A stretch of 64,000 nucleotides of DNA from Pseudideonella sakaiensis (GTDB lineage: Bacteria; Pseudomonadota; Gammaproteobacteria; Burkholderiales; Burkholderiaceae_C), in the NCBI RefSeq assembly GCF_001293525.1, contig NZ_BBYR01000036.1, forward strand, positions 54,813 through 118,812. Direction: 5' to 3'. Below the pieces are notes generated by a model. It was given only the letters and a program-made list of their open reading frames with translations. It was not told where the DNA came from and searched no databases. Positions 35,631 through 44,307 of this stretch are shown here, piece after piece. Position 1 is the first letter of the stretch, and each line of letters starts with the position of its first letter. Made by a program: the position numbers and the translations under genes.

Positions 35631-36260
35631 TCAGATCCCCGGGCGCTTCGCCAGCAGGGCCCAGGCGCCCGCGGCGCAGATGAGCGAGCCGCCCAGCAGA
35701 TTGAAACGGCGCTGGGCCCGCGGGGTCTCCAGCAGGCGGCGCGCCGCGCTGGCGAAGCGGGCATAGAGCGCGGCGTTCAGCGCCGCGAGCACGACGAAGG
35801 TGCTGCCGAGCACCCACAGCTGGGGCCCGGCCGGCGCGGCCGCGTCGAGGAACTGCGGCAGGAAGGCGACGAAGAAGACGATGCCCTTGGGGTTGAGTGC
35901 CGTGACGGCATAGGTGTTGACGAACAGCCGCCACAGCGACGCCGCCGCGGGTGCCGCGGCGGCCGCCGCAGGCGTGGCGCCGGCGCGGAGCATCCGGATG
36001 CCCAGGAACAGGAGGTAGAGGCCGCCGGCCCACTTCACGACACTGAACCACAGCGCCGAGGTGGCCAGCAGCGCCCCCAGCCCGACCAGCGAGAGGACCA
36101 GCGCCGTGGAGTCCCCGAGCGCCACGCCGGCCACGAGGGGCAAGGTCGCCCGGCGCCCATGCGAGGCCGAGTAGCTGACGACGGCGAGGATCGTCGGCCC
36201 GGGGATGGCGAGGAGGACGGCCGCCGCGGCGACGAAAGCCAGCCAGAGATCGAGTTGCAA
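35631..36260 (-). CDS. LysE-family amino acid exporter (RhtB type)
   Basis: A 209-residue inner-membrane translocator with about six helices. The N-terminus LDLWLAFVAAAAVLLAIPGPTILAVVSYSASHGRRATL carries the LysE/RhtB signature (IPGPTxxxVxxxxxxxGRRxxL). VTALNPKGIVFFVAFLPQF is the second conserved block. I chose the TTG at 36260, which has a GGAGG site eight bases upstream; no ATG gives a complete first helix. Substrates in the family are amino acids such as homoserine, threonine or lysine; which one here cannot be told. It is a single gene convergent with the diguanylate cyclase gene. Confidence 0.88.
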   Translation of the reverse strand: MQLDLWLAFVAAAAVLLAIPGPTILAVVSYSASHGRRATLPLVAGVALGDSTALVLSLVGLGALLATSALWFSVVKWAGGLYLLFLGIRMLRAGATPAAAAAAPAAASLWRLFVNTYAVTALNPKGIVFFVAFLPQFLDAAAPAGPQLWVLGSTFVVLAALNAALYARFASAARRLLETPRAQRRFNLLGGSLICAAGAWALLAKRPGI

Positions 36261-36427
36261 GGAAGGACCTCCGTCATGGACCAGGTCGGCGCGCGGGCCG
36301 GCGCCGAAGCCGCACGGCGCGGCCAGGCACCGCAGCATACGCCGAGGCGCTGCACCGGCGCGGGACGGCCCCGAGCGCCGTCCGGCCGGCCGAACGCCTG
36401 GCCGCGTCAGGCCACGCGCACCCGCCC

Positions 36428-36718
36428 TCACGCCCCGCCGCGGCGGCGGTCGGCATCGGCGGGCCCGCCGCCGGGCGGCTGCGGGAGCGTCGGCCCGGGC
36501 GGCGCCGACCCCGCGCCCGCAGCCCCCGGTGCCGGCCCCGCCGCCGGCTCGACCCAGCTGCCGTTGACGTAGACCCGCCCTTCGCGCACCTCGATCAGCA
36601 TCGCGCCATAGCGGCCCTCCCAGACGTAGCGGCCGACGCCTTCGGTGTCGAGCGGCAGGTCGGCCTGGGCGTCGTCGAGGCGGCGGTTCAGGATCTGGGG
36701 GAGCAGGGGCGCGTTCAT
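36428..36718 (-). CDS. Hypothetical protein behind a LexA-type box (96 aa)
   Basis: I do not recognise a family. The start is the ATG at 36718 (MNAPLLPQILNRRLDDAQAD), with a folded-looking part up to about residue 60 (VGRYVWEGRYGAMLIEVREG, RVYVNGSWVEPA) and then a Gly/Pro/Ala-rich disordered tail. There is no signal peptide or membrane segment. Seventy-seven bases upstream lies CTGTATATCCATACAG, a good SOS box, and a TTGTCG-N17-TACAGT promoter overlaps it on this strand. So the gene is probably DNA-damage inducible. The other possible target of the box is cpdA on the opposite strand, but no promoter elements fit there. Confidence 0.65.
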   Translation of the reverse strand: MNAPLLPQILNRRLDDAQADLPLDTEGVGRYVWEGRYGAMLIEVREGRVYVNGSWVEPAAGPAPGAAGAGSAPPGPTLPQPPGGGPADADRRRGGA

Positions 36719-36794
36719 GGTGCAGGCAGGGGGCCGGGAAGCGGAAGGCCGGGGCATCGCCCGGGCCGCCGACGCAGCGGCGCCCGGGAAGAAA

Positions 36795-36810
36795 CTGTAT
36801 ATCCATACAG
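36795..36810 (-). promoter_or_regulatory. LexA (SOS) box CTGTATATCCATACAG
   Basis: The CTGT-N8-ACAG palindrome with an AT-rich centre matches the LexA consensus of gamma- and betaproteobacteria. It lies in the divergent region between the 96-residue hypothetical gene (start 36718) and the phosphodiesterase gene (start 36885). On the minus strand TTGTCG, a 17-base spacer and TACAGT form a plausible promoter that the box overlaps. Confidence 0.75.
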
Positions 36811-36884
36811 CGCCGGCGACAAGCGGGCCGGCCGCCGCCCCGGCCGCACGCAGGGCCGATGCCGCCGGCCCTAGACTGGCCGCC

Positions 36885-37718
36885 ATGCGCGCCGAAGACC
36901 CGCCTGCGCCCCTGCTGCTCGCCCAGCTGTCGGACCCGCACCTCGGGCTGTCGCCGGCGGCCTTCGGCGGGCAGCTCGACACCACCGAGGCGCTGCAGCG
37001 CGCGGTCGCGCACGTCGCGGCGCTGGACCCGCGGCCGGACGCGGTGCTCCTGACCGGGGACCTGGCCGAGCACGGGCGGCCGGAGGAGTACGCCCTGCTG
37101 CGCCGGCTGCTGGCGCCGCTGCCGATGCCGGTCTACGCGGTGCCCGGCAACCACGACGACCCGGCCGCGGCGCGCGCCGGCCTGGACCCGGCCCAGATGC
37201 CGGTGGACGCCGACGCCCCGGCCGGGCGCTGCTGCTACCGGGTCGCGCTCGGCGGTCTGCAGCTGGTGGCGCTCGACACGGTGGTGCCGCGGCAGCCACA
37301 CGGCGCGCTGGACGCCGCCCAGCTGGACTGGCTGGCGCGCACGCTCGCCGCCTGCGCCGACGCGCCGGTGCTGGTCTTCATGCACCACCCGCCGCTGCCG
37401 ACCGGCCTGGCCGCGATGGATGCCTGCCGGCTGCTGGACGGCGCCGAGGCGCTGGCCGCGCGGCTGCGCGCCCACGGCCGCGTCGAGGGCGTGCTGTGCG
37501 GGCACCTGCACCGGCCGGTGCAGTTGCGCTTCGCGGGCACCGGGCTGCACGTGGCGCCCTCGGTCGCGCACCAGCTCGCGCTCGATCTGCGGCCCGCGGC
37601 CCCGCTGCGTGCGCGGCTCGAGCCGCCGCAGGTCTCGCTGCACCGCTGGACGGCGGAACTGGGCCTGTGCACCCACCTGAGCCGGGTCGACACCGTCGAG
37701 CCGGACTGGCCGGTCTGA
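36885..37718 (+). CDS. Metallophosphoesterase, 3',5'-cAMP phosphodiesterase CpdA-like
   Basis: A 277-residue class III cyclic-nucleotide phosphodiesterase/GpdQ-type metallophosphoesterase. All five metal-site blocks are visible: LLAQLSDPHLG, LLTGDLAEHG, AVPGNHDD, MHHPPLPTG and LCGHLHRPVQ. I chose the ATG at 36885, which starts just before the first motif, as in CpdA. The enzyme would hydrolyse cAMP or phosphodiesters such as glycerophosphodiesters; sequence alone does not separate these. There is no signal peptide, so it is cytoplasmic. Single gene, divergent from the LexA-box-linked small gene. Confidence 0.87.
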   Translation: MRAEDPPAPLLLAQLSDPHLGLSPAAFGGQLDTTEALQRAVAHVAALDPRPDAVLLTGDLAEHGRPEEYALLRRLLAPLPMPVYAVPGNHDDPAAARAGLDPAQMPVDADAPAGRCCYRVALGGLQLVALDTVVPRQPHGALDAAQLDWLARTLAACADAPVLVFMHHPPLPTGLAAMDACRLLDGAEALAARLRAHGRVEGVLCGHLHRPVQLRFAGTGLHVAPSVAHQLALDLRPAAPLRARLEPPQVSLHRWTAELGLCTHLSRVDTVEPDWPV

Positions 37719-37800
37719 CGGGCGCCTGCCCCGGCGTCTCGCCCGAAGACGAGGCCGGGCCGCGCCGGGTCTCCCACCCCCGCGAGAGGCTCTGCGCCGT

Positions 37801-40695
37801 TCAGCCCAGCGCGGGCGCCGCCGGCCCCGCCGGCAGCCCCGCCAGGCGCAGCGCGCCGGCCTCGTCCAGCGGCGGCCCGGCGTCCGCGCGCGCGCCGCCA
37901 GCGTCGGCCGCCGCCGCATCGCCCAGGCCGTGCCCGCCAGCGGCGAGGGCCTCGTCGACGCGCCGCGCCCACTCGGCGCGCACCCGCGCGAACACCGGCC
38001 CGCGGGTCTCGGCACGCGCGGCCACCAGCCCGTCGGCCCAGGCCTGGATGCGTCGCGCGTCGTCCAGCCGGCCCTCCCACAGCGGCAGCCAGGACAGCGC
38101 GTCGGCCATCCACCAGACCATGCCCTCGGTCTGCAGCACCCGCACCGCCTCGCGCACGCGGGCCCGCGTCTCGGGCGAGCCGTCGCGCGTCAGGCGCAGC
38201 ACCGCGGCCTGCGCCACCAGCGGGCCCTGGTTGAGCAGCCGCCCGGCGGCCCGCACCTCGTCGACCGCGGCATCGAGCACGGCCACCGCCTCGGCGTCGC
38301 GGCCCTGCAGGTACAGCGCCTGCCCCAGGCCCATCGACGCGAGCCAGCCCTCCGGGCCGTCGCCGCGCTCGCGCGACTCGGCCAGCATCGTCGCGCAGAA
38401 GGCGTCGTAGGCCGCCACGGCGCCAGTCACCCGGCTCTGCAGCGCCTCCAGCCAGCCGGCCCAGCGGCGCTCGTAGAGGTTGGCCTCGGGCGGCTCCAGC
38501 GCACGCAGCGCGGCCACCAGCTCGGTGCAGCGCGCGTGCGCCTGCAGCCGGATCGCGAGCTGGCCCGCGTGGTGCCCGACGTAGAGCGCCGCGCCGGTGC
38601 GGCCGAGCGCCGCGAGCCGAGGCCAGGCGCGCTCGCTGGCCGCGAAGCCCTCGGCCGGCGCGACCACCTGGCCCGGCGAGGCCAGCAGCGCGGTGTGCAG
38701 GTCCAGCCACAGCCGCTCCTCGTCGCCCGGCAGTGGCGGCACGTCGGCAGCCGCCTGCAGCGCGGCGCGCCAGCGCGCCGACGGGTGCTTCAGGCCGACG
38801 CGGGTGCAGAAGGGCAGGCTGAGTGCCGCCAGCTCGGCGAGTTCGGCCCGCAGCGTCGGGGCCGGCGGCTGGGTCGGCGTCGGCGCTGGATCCGGAGCAG
38901 GGGTCGAGGCCAGCGCCGGCGACGGCGCCGCGGCCAGCCGCGCCAGGCCCTCGGCCATCGCCGCCTGCAGCGCCTCGGCCTCCGGCTCCACCGCGGCCAG
39001 CCAGGGCCCGAGCGGCGTGGACGCGAGCCGGTCGAAGGCCGGGCGGAACACCGCGAGCAGCCAGCCGCGCAGCGCGTCGCGCGCCGCCGCCTCGTGGCCG
39101 GACGCGGCCAGCCGCTCGAGCGCCAGCAGCCGCACGCTGTCGTACAGGCGCAGCCGCCGGCTGCCGGCGCCGCCCTCGGCCGGCACCACCAGCGCCATGT
39201 CGAGCAGCTGCTGCAGCGCCTCCAGCACGCCCCAGTCGTCCAGCCCGGCGACCGCGCCGCGCCCCACCGCCTGCACCGCCTCGACGCGGAAGCTGCCGGC
39301 GAACACGGCCAGGCGCTCGAGCAGCGCCGCGGCCTCGGGCGACAGCAGGCCGATGCTCCAGCCGATCGCCGCGCGCAGCGTGCGGTGGCGGTCGGGCGCG
39401 TCGGCCGCGCCGCGCGTCAGCAGCTGCAGCCGCGCGCCGAGTCGCTCGCGCACGCCGGCCATGCCGAGCAATGGCACGCGCGCCGCCGCCAGTTCGAGCG
39501 CCAACGGCAGCCCGTCGAGCGCGCGCGCCACCGCGGCCGCCTCGTCGAGCGCGGCGGCGTCGGGCCGCCAGTCCGGGTCCTGGGCCTGCACCCGCTGCAG
39601 CAGCAGCGCCACCGCCGGGTTGGCGGCCAGCGCCTGCGGGCCCTCGCCGGCCGGCGGCGGCGGCAGCGGGCGCAGCGGCAGCAGCGCCTCGCCGGCCACG
39701 CGCAGCGGGCGCTGGCTGGTCACCAGCACCTGCAGCGCCGGCGCCGCTGCCAGCCAGGCCGAAACCGCCGCCGCCACCGGCTCGACCAGGTGCTCGGCGT
39801 TGTCCAGCAGCAGGCGCAGCGACAGCGGCGCGAGCGCCCGGCCCAGCGCCTCGGTGCTGCGCCCGGCCGCCTCCGGCAGCCCCAGCGTGCGGGCCAGCGC
39901 GGCGGTGGCGGTGTCGCCGTCGGTGAAGGCCTCCAGGCGCAGCAGCCAGACCCCGTCGGCCGGCACCGCCTCGGCCGCGACCGCCAGCGCCAGCCGCGTC
40001 TTGCCGACGCCGCCGGGCCCGGTCAGCGTGACCAGGCGCTGCGCCTGCAGCAGCGTGCGCAGCGCCTCGGCCGCCGCGGCCCGGCCGACCAGCGGCCGGC
40101 CGGCGGCGGGGAGGTTGCCTTTGGGCGCCGCGGCGGGGGCGAGCTCCGCGTCGGGCAAAGCCGTCGTGGCCGCCGCGGGCGGGGCCGTGCCGTCTCGGCG
40201 CGCAGCCGGCAGCATCGCCAGGGCCCCGGCCGCGGCCGCCGGCCCGGGAGCCGCCCCGGCCGCCTCGGACGGTGGCGCCCCCTGTGCCCCGGCCGGGTCG
40301 GCGGCACCCGCCGCGGGCCCGCCGGACGCCCCGACACCGCCCGGCGGCGCGCCGGCTCCTTCGATCGCACGCACGTCCTCGCTGAAGCGGTAGCCGCGCC
40401 GCGCGACGGTGAAGAGCCACTGCGGCGCCTTCGCGTCGTCAGCCAGCGCGGCCCGCAGCGCGTTGACCGCCACCTTCAGCGCGGAGTCGCTGACGTGGCG
40501 GTGGCCCCAGACGGCGTCGAGCAGCTCGTCCTTGCCGACCAGGCGGCCCGGGTGCTCGGCCAGGTGGCGCAGCAGCGCCCAGGGCCGCGGCGCCAGCTCG
40601 ACCGGCCGGCCGTCGCGCAGCAGGCGCCCGCCCAGGCGGTCCAGCACGAAGGGCCCGAAGGCCAGGGCCGGCGGCGGCGGCGCGGAGGACGACAT
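37801..40695 (-). CDS. Large winged-helix ATPase regulator (CadC/AfsR-like N-terminus, NB-ARC-like ATPase)
   Basis: A 964-residue signal-transduction regulator. Residues 10-105 form an OmpR-type winged helix (FGPFVLDRLGGRLLRDGRPV, LVGKDELLDAVWGHRHVSDSALKVAVNALRAAL, FTVARRGYRF). A 95-residue Ala/Gly/Pro linker leads to a STAND/AfsR-type ATPase with Walker A LTGPGGVGKTRLA, hhhD LRLLLDNAEHLVEP, LVTSQRPLRVAGE and LDGLPLALELAAARV. The C-terminal 450 residues are helical and TPR-like, the usual sensor of this class. It has no receiver domain. Its target and stimulus are unknown. It lies 49 bases downstream of the SRAP gene on the same strand. Confidence 0.87.
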   Translation of the reverse strand: MSSSAPPPPALAFGPFVLDRLGGRLLRDGRPVELAPRPWALLRHLAEHPGRLVGKDELLDAVWGHRHVSDSALKVAVNALRAALADDAKAPQWLFTVARRGYRFSEDVRAIEGAGAPPGGVGASGGPAAGAADPAGAQGAPPSEAAGAAPGPAAAAGALAMLPAARRDGTAPPAAATTALPDAELAPAAAPKGNLPAAGRPLVGRAAAAEALRTLLQAQRLVTLTGPGGVGKTRLALAVAAEAVPADGVWLLRLEAFTDGDTATAALARTLGLPEAAGRSTEALGRALAPLSLRLLLDNAEHLVEPVAAAVSAWLAAAPALQVLVTSQRPLRVAGEALLPLRPLPPPPAGEGPQALAANPAVALLLQRVQAQDPDWRPDAAALDEAAAVARALDGLPLALELAAARVPLLGMAGVRERLGARLQLLTRGAADAPDRHRTLRAAIGWSIGLLSPEAAALLERLAVFAGSFRVEAVQAVGRGAVAGLDDWGVLEALQQLLDMALVVPAEGGAGSRRLRLYDSVRLLALERLAASGHEAAARDALRGWLLAVFRPAFDRLASTPLGPWLAAVEPEAEALQAAMAEGLARLAAAPSPALASTPAPDPAPTPTQPPAPTLRAELAELAALSLPFCTRVGLKHPSARWRAALQAAADVPPLPGDEERLWLDLHTALLASPGQVVAPAEGFAASERAWPRLAALGRTGAALYVGHHAGQLAIRLQAHARCTELVAALRALEPPEANLYERRWAGWLEALQSRVTGAVAAYDAFCATMLAESRERGDGPEGWLASMGLGQALYLQGRDAEAVAVLDAAVDEVRAAGRLLNQGPLVAQAAVLRLTRDGSPETRARVREAVRVLQTEGMVWWMADALSWLPLWEGRLDDARRIQAWADGLVAARAETRGPVFARVRAEWARRVDEALAAGGHGLGDAAAADAGGARADAGPPLDEAGALRLAGLPAGPAAPALG

Positions 40696-40744
40696 CGGGA
40701 CGGCATTCTGCGCCCTGCCGGCGCGCCGACGGGCCGCGCGGCGT

Positions 40745-41674
40745 TCAGGCCGCCAGCCGGTGCTCGTAGTACGGCCGCTCGCGGTCGTCGAGCAGCGCCT
40801 GCAGCGCGTCGAGGCGGTCGGGCGAGGGCCGCAGCCACTCGTCGAGCCGCTCGGCGCGCAGCGGCACCAGGCAGCGGTCGTGGCCGGCGGCGGCCACTTC
40901 GGGCGGCGGCTCGTCGGTGATCGCCGCGAAGGAGAGCAGCTCGGGCTCGCCCGGCGCGGTCCAGCGCGACCACAGGCAGGCCACCGCCATCGGCTGGCCG
41001 GTGCGCGGGCGGAACTCCAGCACCGCGTCGCGGCCGCCGCGGTCCACGTGCTCGTAGAAGGCGTCGATCAGCAGCACCCCGTGGTGGCGGCCGAACAGGT
41101 CCTTCCAGTAGCCGCCGAGGCTGTCGCGCCGCGCGTTGTAGGTGCCCGGGAACTTCTGGTCGTGGAAGGCGGGCTTGCCGGCCGGCCGGCACTGGTAGCG
41201 CATCGGGCGCACCACACGGCGGCCGTCCTCCACCACCAGCACCGGCGCGTAGACGCCGGGGAAGATGCGCGAGTCCTGCTCGGCCAGCTCGCTGCGCTGC
41301 AGGTCGGCCAGCCGGCCGCGCAGTGCCTCGATCTTGGCGCCGGCGATGCGGCGGCTCTCGCTGGCCTTCTTCGTGGGCTTGAGCGCGAGGTCGCGCTCGG
41401 CCTGCACGAAGCGGGTGCGCTGCGCGAAGAGCTCGGCCTCGAGCTCGGCGGCCCGCACCCGCCGCCCCTCGGCGATCAGCGCGAGCAGCCGCGCGCCGGC
41501 CTCGCCGGGCGGCGGCTCGGCCAGGAAGGCGGCCTCCGTCGCCTTGGGCAGCTTCACCTTCGGGTCGGCGATGCGCCGCTCGAACAGCCGCACGTAGTCC
41601 TCGAGGCCGATCTGCGCGCCGAACTCGCGCACGTAGCGGTGCCACTCGGCCTTGATCAATGCGGAATAGCACAT
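40745..41674 (-). CDS. SOS-response-associated peptidase family protein (SRAP/YedK/HMCES), enlarged
   Basis: A DNA-protein-crosslinking enzyme family that shields abasic sites in single-stranded DNA through its N-terminal cysteine. After Met removal Cys2 (MCYSA) is exposed. The other family residues are present in GTYNARRDSL (Asn), IDAFYEHV (Glu) and AAGHDRCLVPL (His). At 309 residues it is longer than YedK (about 220). The extra part is a charged helical insertion at about residues 30-130 (RRIADPKVKLPKATEAAFLAE, RTRFVQAERDLALKPTKKASE). This insertion is known in some proteobacterial SRAP proteins, but its role is not. No LexA box lies upstream. Confidence 0.88.
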   Translation of the reverse strand: MCYSALIKAEWHRYVREFGAQIGLEDYVRLFERRIADPKVKLPKATEAAFLAEPPPGEAGARLLALIAEGRRVRAAELEAELFAQRTRFVQAERDLALKPTKKASESRRIAGAKIEALRGRLADLQRSELAEQDSRIFPGVYAPVLVVEDGRRVVRPMRYQCRPAGKPAFHDQKFPGTYNARRDSLGGYWKDLFGRHHGVLLIDAFYEHVDRGGRDAVLEFRPRTGQPMAVACLWSRWTAPGEPELLSFAAITDEPPPEVAAAGHDRCLVPLRAERLDEWLRPSPDRLDALQALLDDRERPYYEHRLAA

Positions 41675-41687
41675 GGCGGCGGGGCGG

Positions 41688-42416
41688 TCAGGGCAGGCCG
41701 GCCGGGCGGCCGGAGGCCACGCGGCGCAGGCCCTCGATGTCGATCACGGTGAGCCCGGCGCGGCCGATGCGCAGCAGCGACTGCGCATGCAGCCGGCGCA
41801 GCGCCACGTTGGCGCGCTGGCGCGAGACGTTTGCCAGCAGGCCGACCTCGACCTGGCTCAGCGAGACCTGGCGCGAGGCATCGGGATAAAGGTCGTCGTC
41901 GAACAGGCTGGCCAGCGCATGGGCCACGCGCGCATCGGTGTCCAGCAGGCGGTCGTCGGACAGCATGCCGATGAACAGGCTCAGGCGGGCGTTCATCAGG
42001 TCCTGCAGGTGGTGGTTGAACGGGATGCTGGTCTGGCGCAGCCAGTCGAAGACCGCCTTCGGCAGCAGCGCCAGCCGCAGCGGCCGCAGCGCACAGACGT
42101 CGTAGCGGCGCGCCTCGTGCTTCATCAGCGAGCCCTCGCCGAACCAGACGCCGGCACACACGCCGGTCAGCGTCGACACCCGGCCTTCCGGCGAGGTGAC
42201 CGACATCTTCGCGAAGCCCTCGGCGACACCGGCCCAGTGGGCCACCACCTCGCCGGCATGCAGCGCGCAGGCGCCGGCCGGCACCTCGCGTTCCTCCACC
42301 TCCGCCAGCACGCGCTCGCGCTGCGCCGGCGTCAGCGCCCGGGCCCAGCGCGAGCGCAGCACCAGGCCCCGCGCGCGGGCCGCCGGGCCGGCGGCCTCAG
42401 GGATAGCACGGGTCAT
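41688..42416 (-). CDS. Crp/Fnr-family transcriptional regulator
   Basis: A 242-residue regulator with a cyclic-nucleotide-binding-like beta-barrel (residues about 25-140: REVPAGACALHAGEVVAHWAG, GVWFGEGSLMKHEARRYDV) and a Crp-type winged helix (VSLSQVEVGLLANVSRQRANVALRRLHAQSLL). It lacks the Fnr cysteine cluster and the full cAMP-binding RxS signature, so its ligand is uncertain. The start is the ATG at 42416. The divergent tannase-like gene begins 126 bases away and may be a target. It precedes the SRAP gene by 13 bases, suggesting a common transcript. Confidence 0.87.
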   Translation of the reverse strand: MTRAIPEAAGPAARARGLVLRSRWARALTPAQRERVLAEVEEREVPAGACALHAGEVVAHWAGVAEGFAKMSVTSPEGRVSTLTGVCAGVWFGEGSLMKHEARRYDVCALRPLRLALLPKAVFDWLRQTSIPFNHHLQDLMNARLSLFIGMLSDDRLLDTDARVAHALASLFDDDLYPDASRQVSLSQVEVGLLANVSRQRANVALRRLHAQSLLRIGRAGLTVIDIEGLRRVASGRPAGLP

Positions 42417-42542
42417 CGACACGGGCGCTGTGTCATCGCGAAGACGGAGCGGGGAGGGCCTGCACTCTAAGCTGATTCGACGGCGGGAACAGCCAGGAAA
42501 GCCCCGTGGCGCCGCGCCGGACCACGCCCAGGAGACGACGCC

Positions 42543-44213
42543 ATGCCGCATGCACTGCCACCGCCGGACCCCCTCCCGGGCCCGTCCGAGGACCCCGCGC
42601 GCGCAGCCCCGCCGCCCGCGCGCGCCGCGCGCCGCGTGCCGGGCCTGCTGCTCGGCCTCGCCCTGCTCGGCGCCGCGCTGGCCGGGCCGGCCCGCGCCGA
42701 CTGCGGCGGCCTGGCGGGCGCGGCCATCGGCCGGGCGCAGATCGGCCTGCCGACGCAGGGCGCCTCGGTGACGCGCGCGGTGCTGGTGCCGGCCGCCGGC
42801 CAGACCCCGGCGCACTGCGAGCTGCAGGGCCGCATCTACCCGGTGGACCCGGCGGCACCGCCGATCCGCTTCCAGCTCAACCTGCCCAGCCCCTGGAACG
42901 AGAAGGCGCTGCACTTCGGCGGCGGCGGCTTCGACGGCAGCGTGGTCAGCGGCAAGGGCAACGTGCCGCACGCCTGGCCCGGCTCGCCCACGCCGCTGCA
43001 GCGCGGCTACGCCACCTTCGGCAGCGACGGCGGCCACGAGGGCCAGGACCCGGACGCCTCCTTCGCGCTGAACGACGAGGCGCTGCGCAACTTCACCGGC
43101 GAGGCGCTGAAGAAGGTGCGCGACGTGGCCCAGCAGCTGATGCTGCGCCACTACGGCCGCGGCCCGCGCCTGACCTACTTCGCCGGCGGCTCGTCCGGCG
43201 GCCGCGAGGCCATGGCCGTGGCCCAGCGCTGGCCGGACGACTACGAGGGCATCATCGCCAACTACCCGGCGCTGGAGTTCATGGGCCTGATCCTGCGCGC
43301 GAACGCGATGGCGCAGGCGCTGTACGCGCCCGGCGGCTTCCCCTCCTGGGGCAAGCTCGACCACCTGAACCGCCGCGTGCTCGCCGCCTGCGACCGGCAG
43401 GACGGCCTCGAGGACGGCCTGATCAACGCCGTCGAGGCCTGCCGCTTCGACCCGGCCGTGCTGCGTTGCCGCTACAACCTCGACCTCGGCGACAGCTGCC
43501 TGACCGACGCCCAGCTGCGCGTGGTGCGGGCGCTTGCGGACGAGATGCCGCTGGCCTACCCGCTGGCCCAGGGCCTGCGCTCGGCGCCGCCCTTCGGCAT
43601 CCTGGCCGGCGCCAACTTCGCCGGCCCGGTCGACCTCGGCGTGCTGCCGGTGCTGCTCGACCCGCCGGTGCTCGGCCTGAACGGCTACATCGTGTCGATG
43701 CAGAGCGAGTACCTGAAGCACTTCATCGCGCGCGACCCGACCTACAAGCCGCTCGGCTTCGACCCGGTCGGCGGCGCGCCCTTCCAGGCCCGCGTGCAGC
43801 AGGTCTCCGCGCTGCACGACGCGACCTCGATCGACCTCGCCCGCTTCGTGCGGCGCGGCGGCAAGATCCTGATGATGCACGGCACCAGCGACACCATCGT
43901 GCCCTACAGCGTCAGCGTGCGCTACGTGACGCGGCTGCGCCAGGCCTGGGGCGAGGCCGCGGTGCAGGGCTTCCTGCGCTTCTACGGCGTGGCCGGCATG
44001 GGCCACGGCGAGGGCCGCTACACCATGGCCTGGAAGTCGCTCGACCTGCTGGAGGACTGGGTCGAGCGCGGCCAGCCGCCGCAGGCGCCGGAGAGCCGCA
44101 ACGTGCTCGACCCCTTCGGCCAGTCGCGCCCGCTGTGCGAGCACCCCACCTGGCCGCGCTACGTCGGCGGCAACGTGCGCGCCGCGTCCAGCTTCCGCTG
44201 CGTCGCGCCCTGA
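42543..44213 (+). CDS. Tannase/feruloyl esterase family alpha/beta hydrolase
   Basis: A secreted esterase of 556 residues. An N-terminal region with a hydrophobic segment (VPGLLLGLALLGAALAGPARA) ends in a signal-peptidase-like site before DCGGLAG. The catalytic domain shows NLPSPWNEKALHFGGGGFDG, the nucleophile motif FAGGSSGGREA near residue 217, an acidic residue in MMHGTSDTIVPY and the His in GVAGMGHGEG. The family cleaves galloyl, feruloyl or phthalate-type esters; the substrate cannot be told. Paired cysteines (CRFDPAVLRCR, CLTD) are typical. It is divergent from the Crp/Fnr regulator. The length is usual for the family. Confidence 0.88.
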   Translation: MPHALPPPDPLPGPSEDPARAAPPPARAARRVPGLLLGLALLGAALAGPARADCGGLAGAAIGRAQIGLPTQGASVTRAVLVPAAGQTPAHCELQGRIYPVDPAAPPIRFQLNLPSPWNEKALHFGGGGFDGSVVSGKGNVPHAWPGSPTPLQRGYATFGSDGGHEGQDPDASFALNDEALRNFTGEALKKVRDVAQQLMLRHYGRGPRLTYFAGGSSGGREAMAVAQRWPDDYEGIIANYPALEFMGLILRANAMAQALYAPGGFPSWGKLDHLNRRVLAACDRQDGLEDGLINAVEACRFDPAVLRCRYNLDLGDSCLTDAQLRVVRALADEMPLAYPLAQGLRSAPPFGILAGANFAGPVDLGVLPVLLDPPVLGLNGYIVSMQSEYLKHFIARDPTYKPLGFDPVGGAPFQARVQQVSALHDATSIDLARFVRRGGKILMMHGTSDTIVPYSVSVRYVTRLRQAWGEAAVQGFLRFYGVAGMGHGEGRYTMAWKSLDLLEDWVERGQPPQAPESRNVLDPFGQSRPLCEHPTWPRYVGGNVRAASSFRCVAP

Positions 44214-44307
44214 CGCCGGCCCCGGCCGCATGGCCCGGGGACACTGGCCGGCGCGGCGCGACGCCCGGCCCTTCGGGCTGCGGCACCGGCCCCCGCCCCG
44301 CCCGCCG

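Noticed and set aside
36795..36810. LexA box controlling the phosphodiesterase gene on the plus strand
   Set aside because: No -35/-10 pair fits on that strand near the box, whereas a promoter fits on the minus strand; still possible but less likely.
37930..40920. 996-codon plus-strand open frame
   Set aside because: Antisense shadow of the winged-helix ATPase regulator; composition is dominated by Arg, Gln, Gly and Ala without domain motifs.
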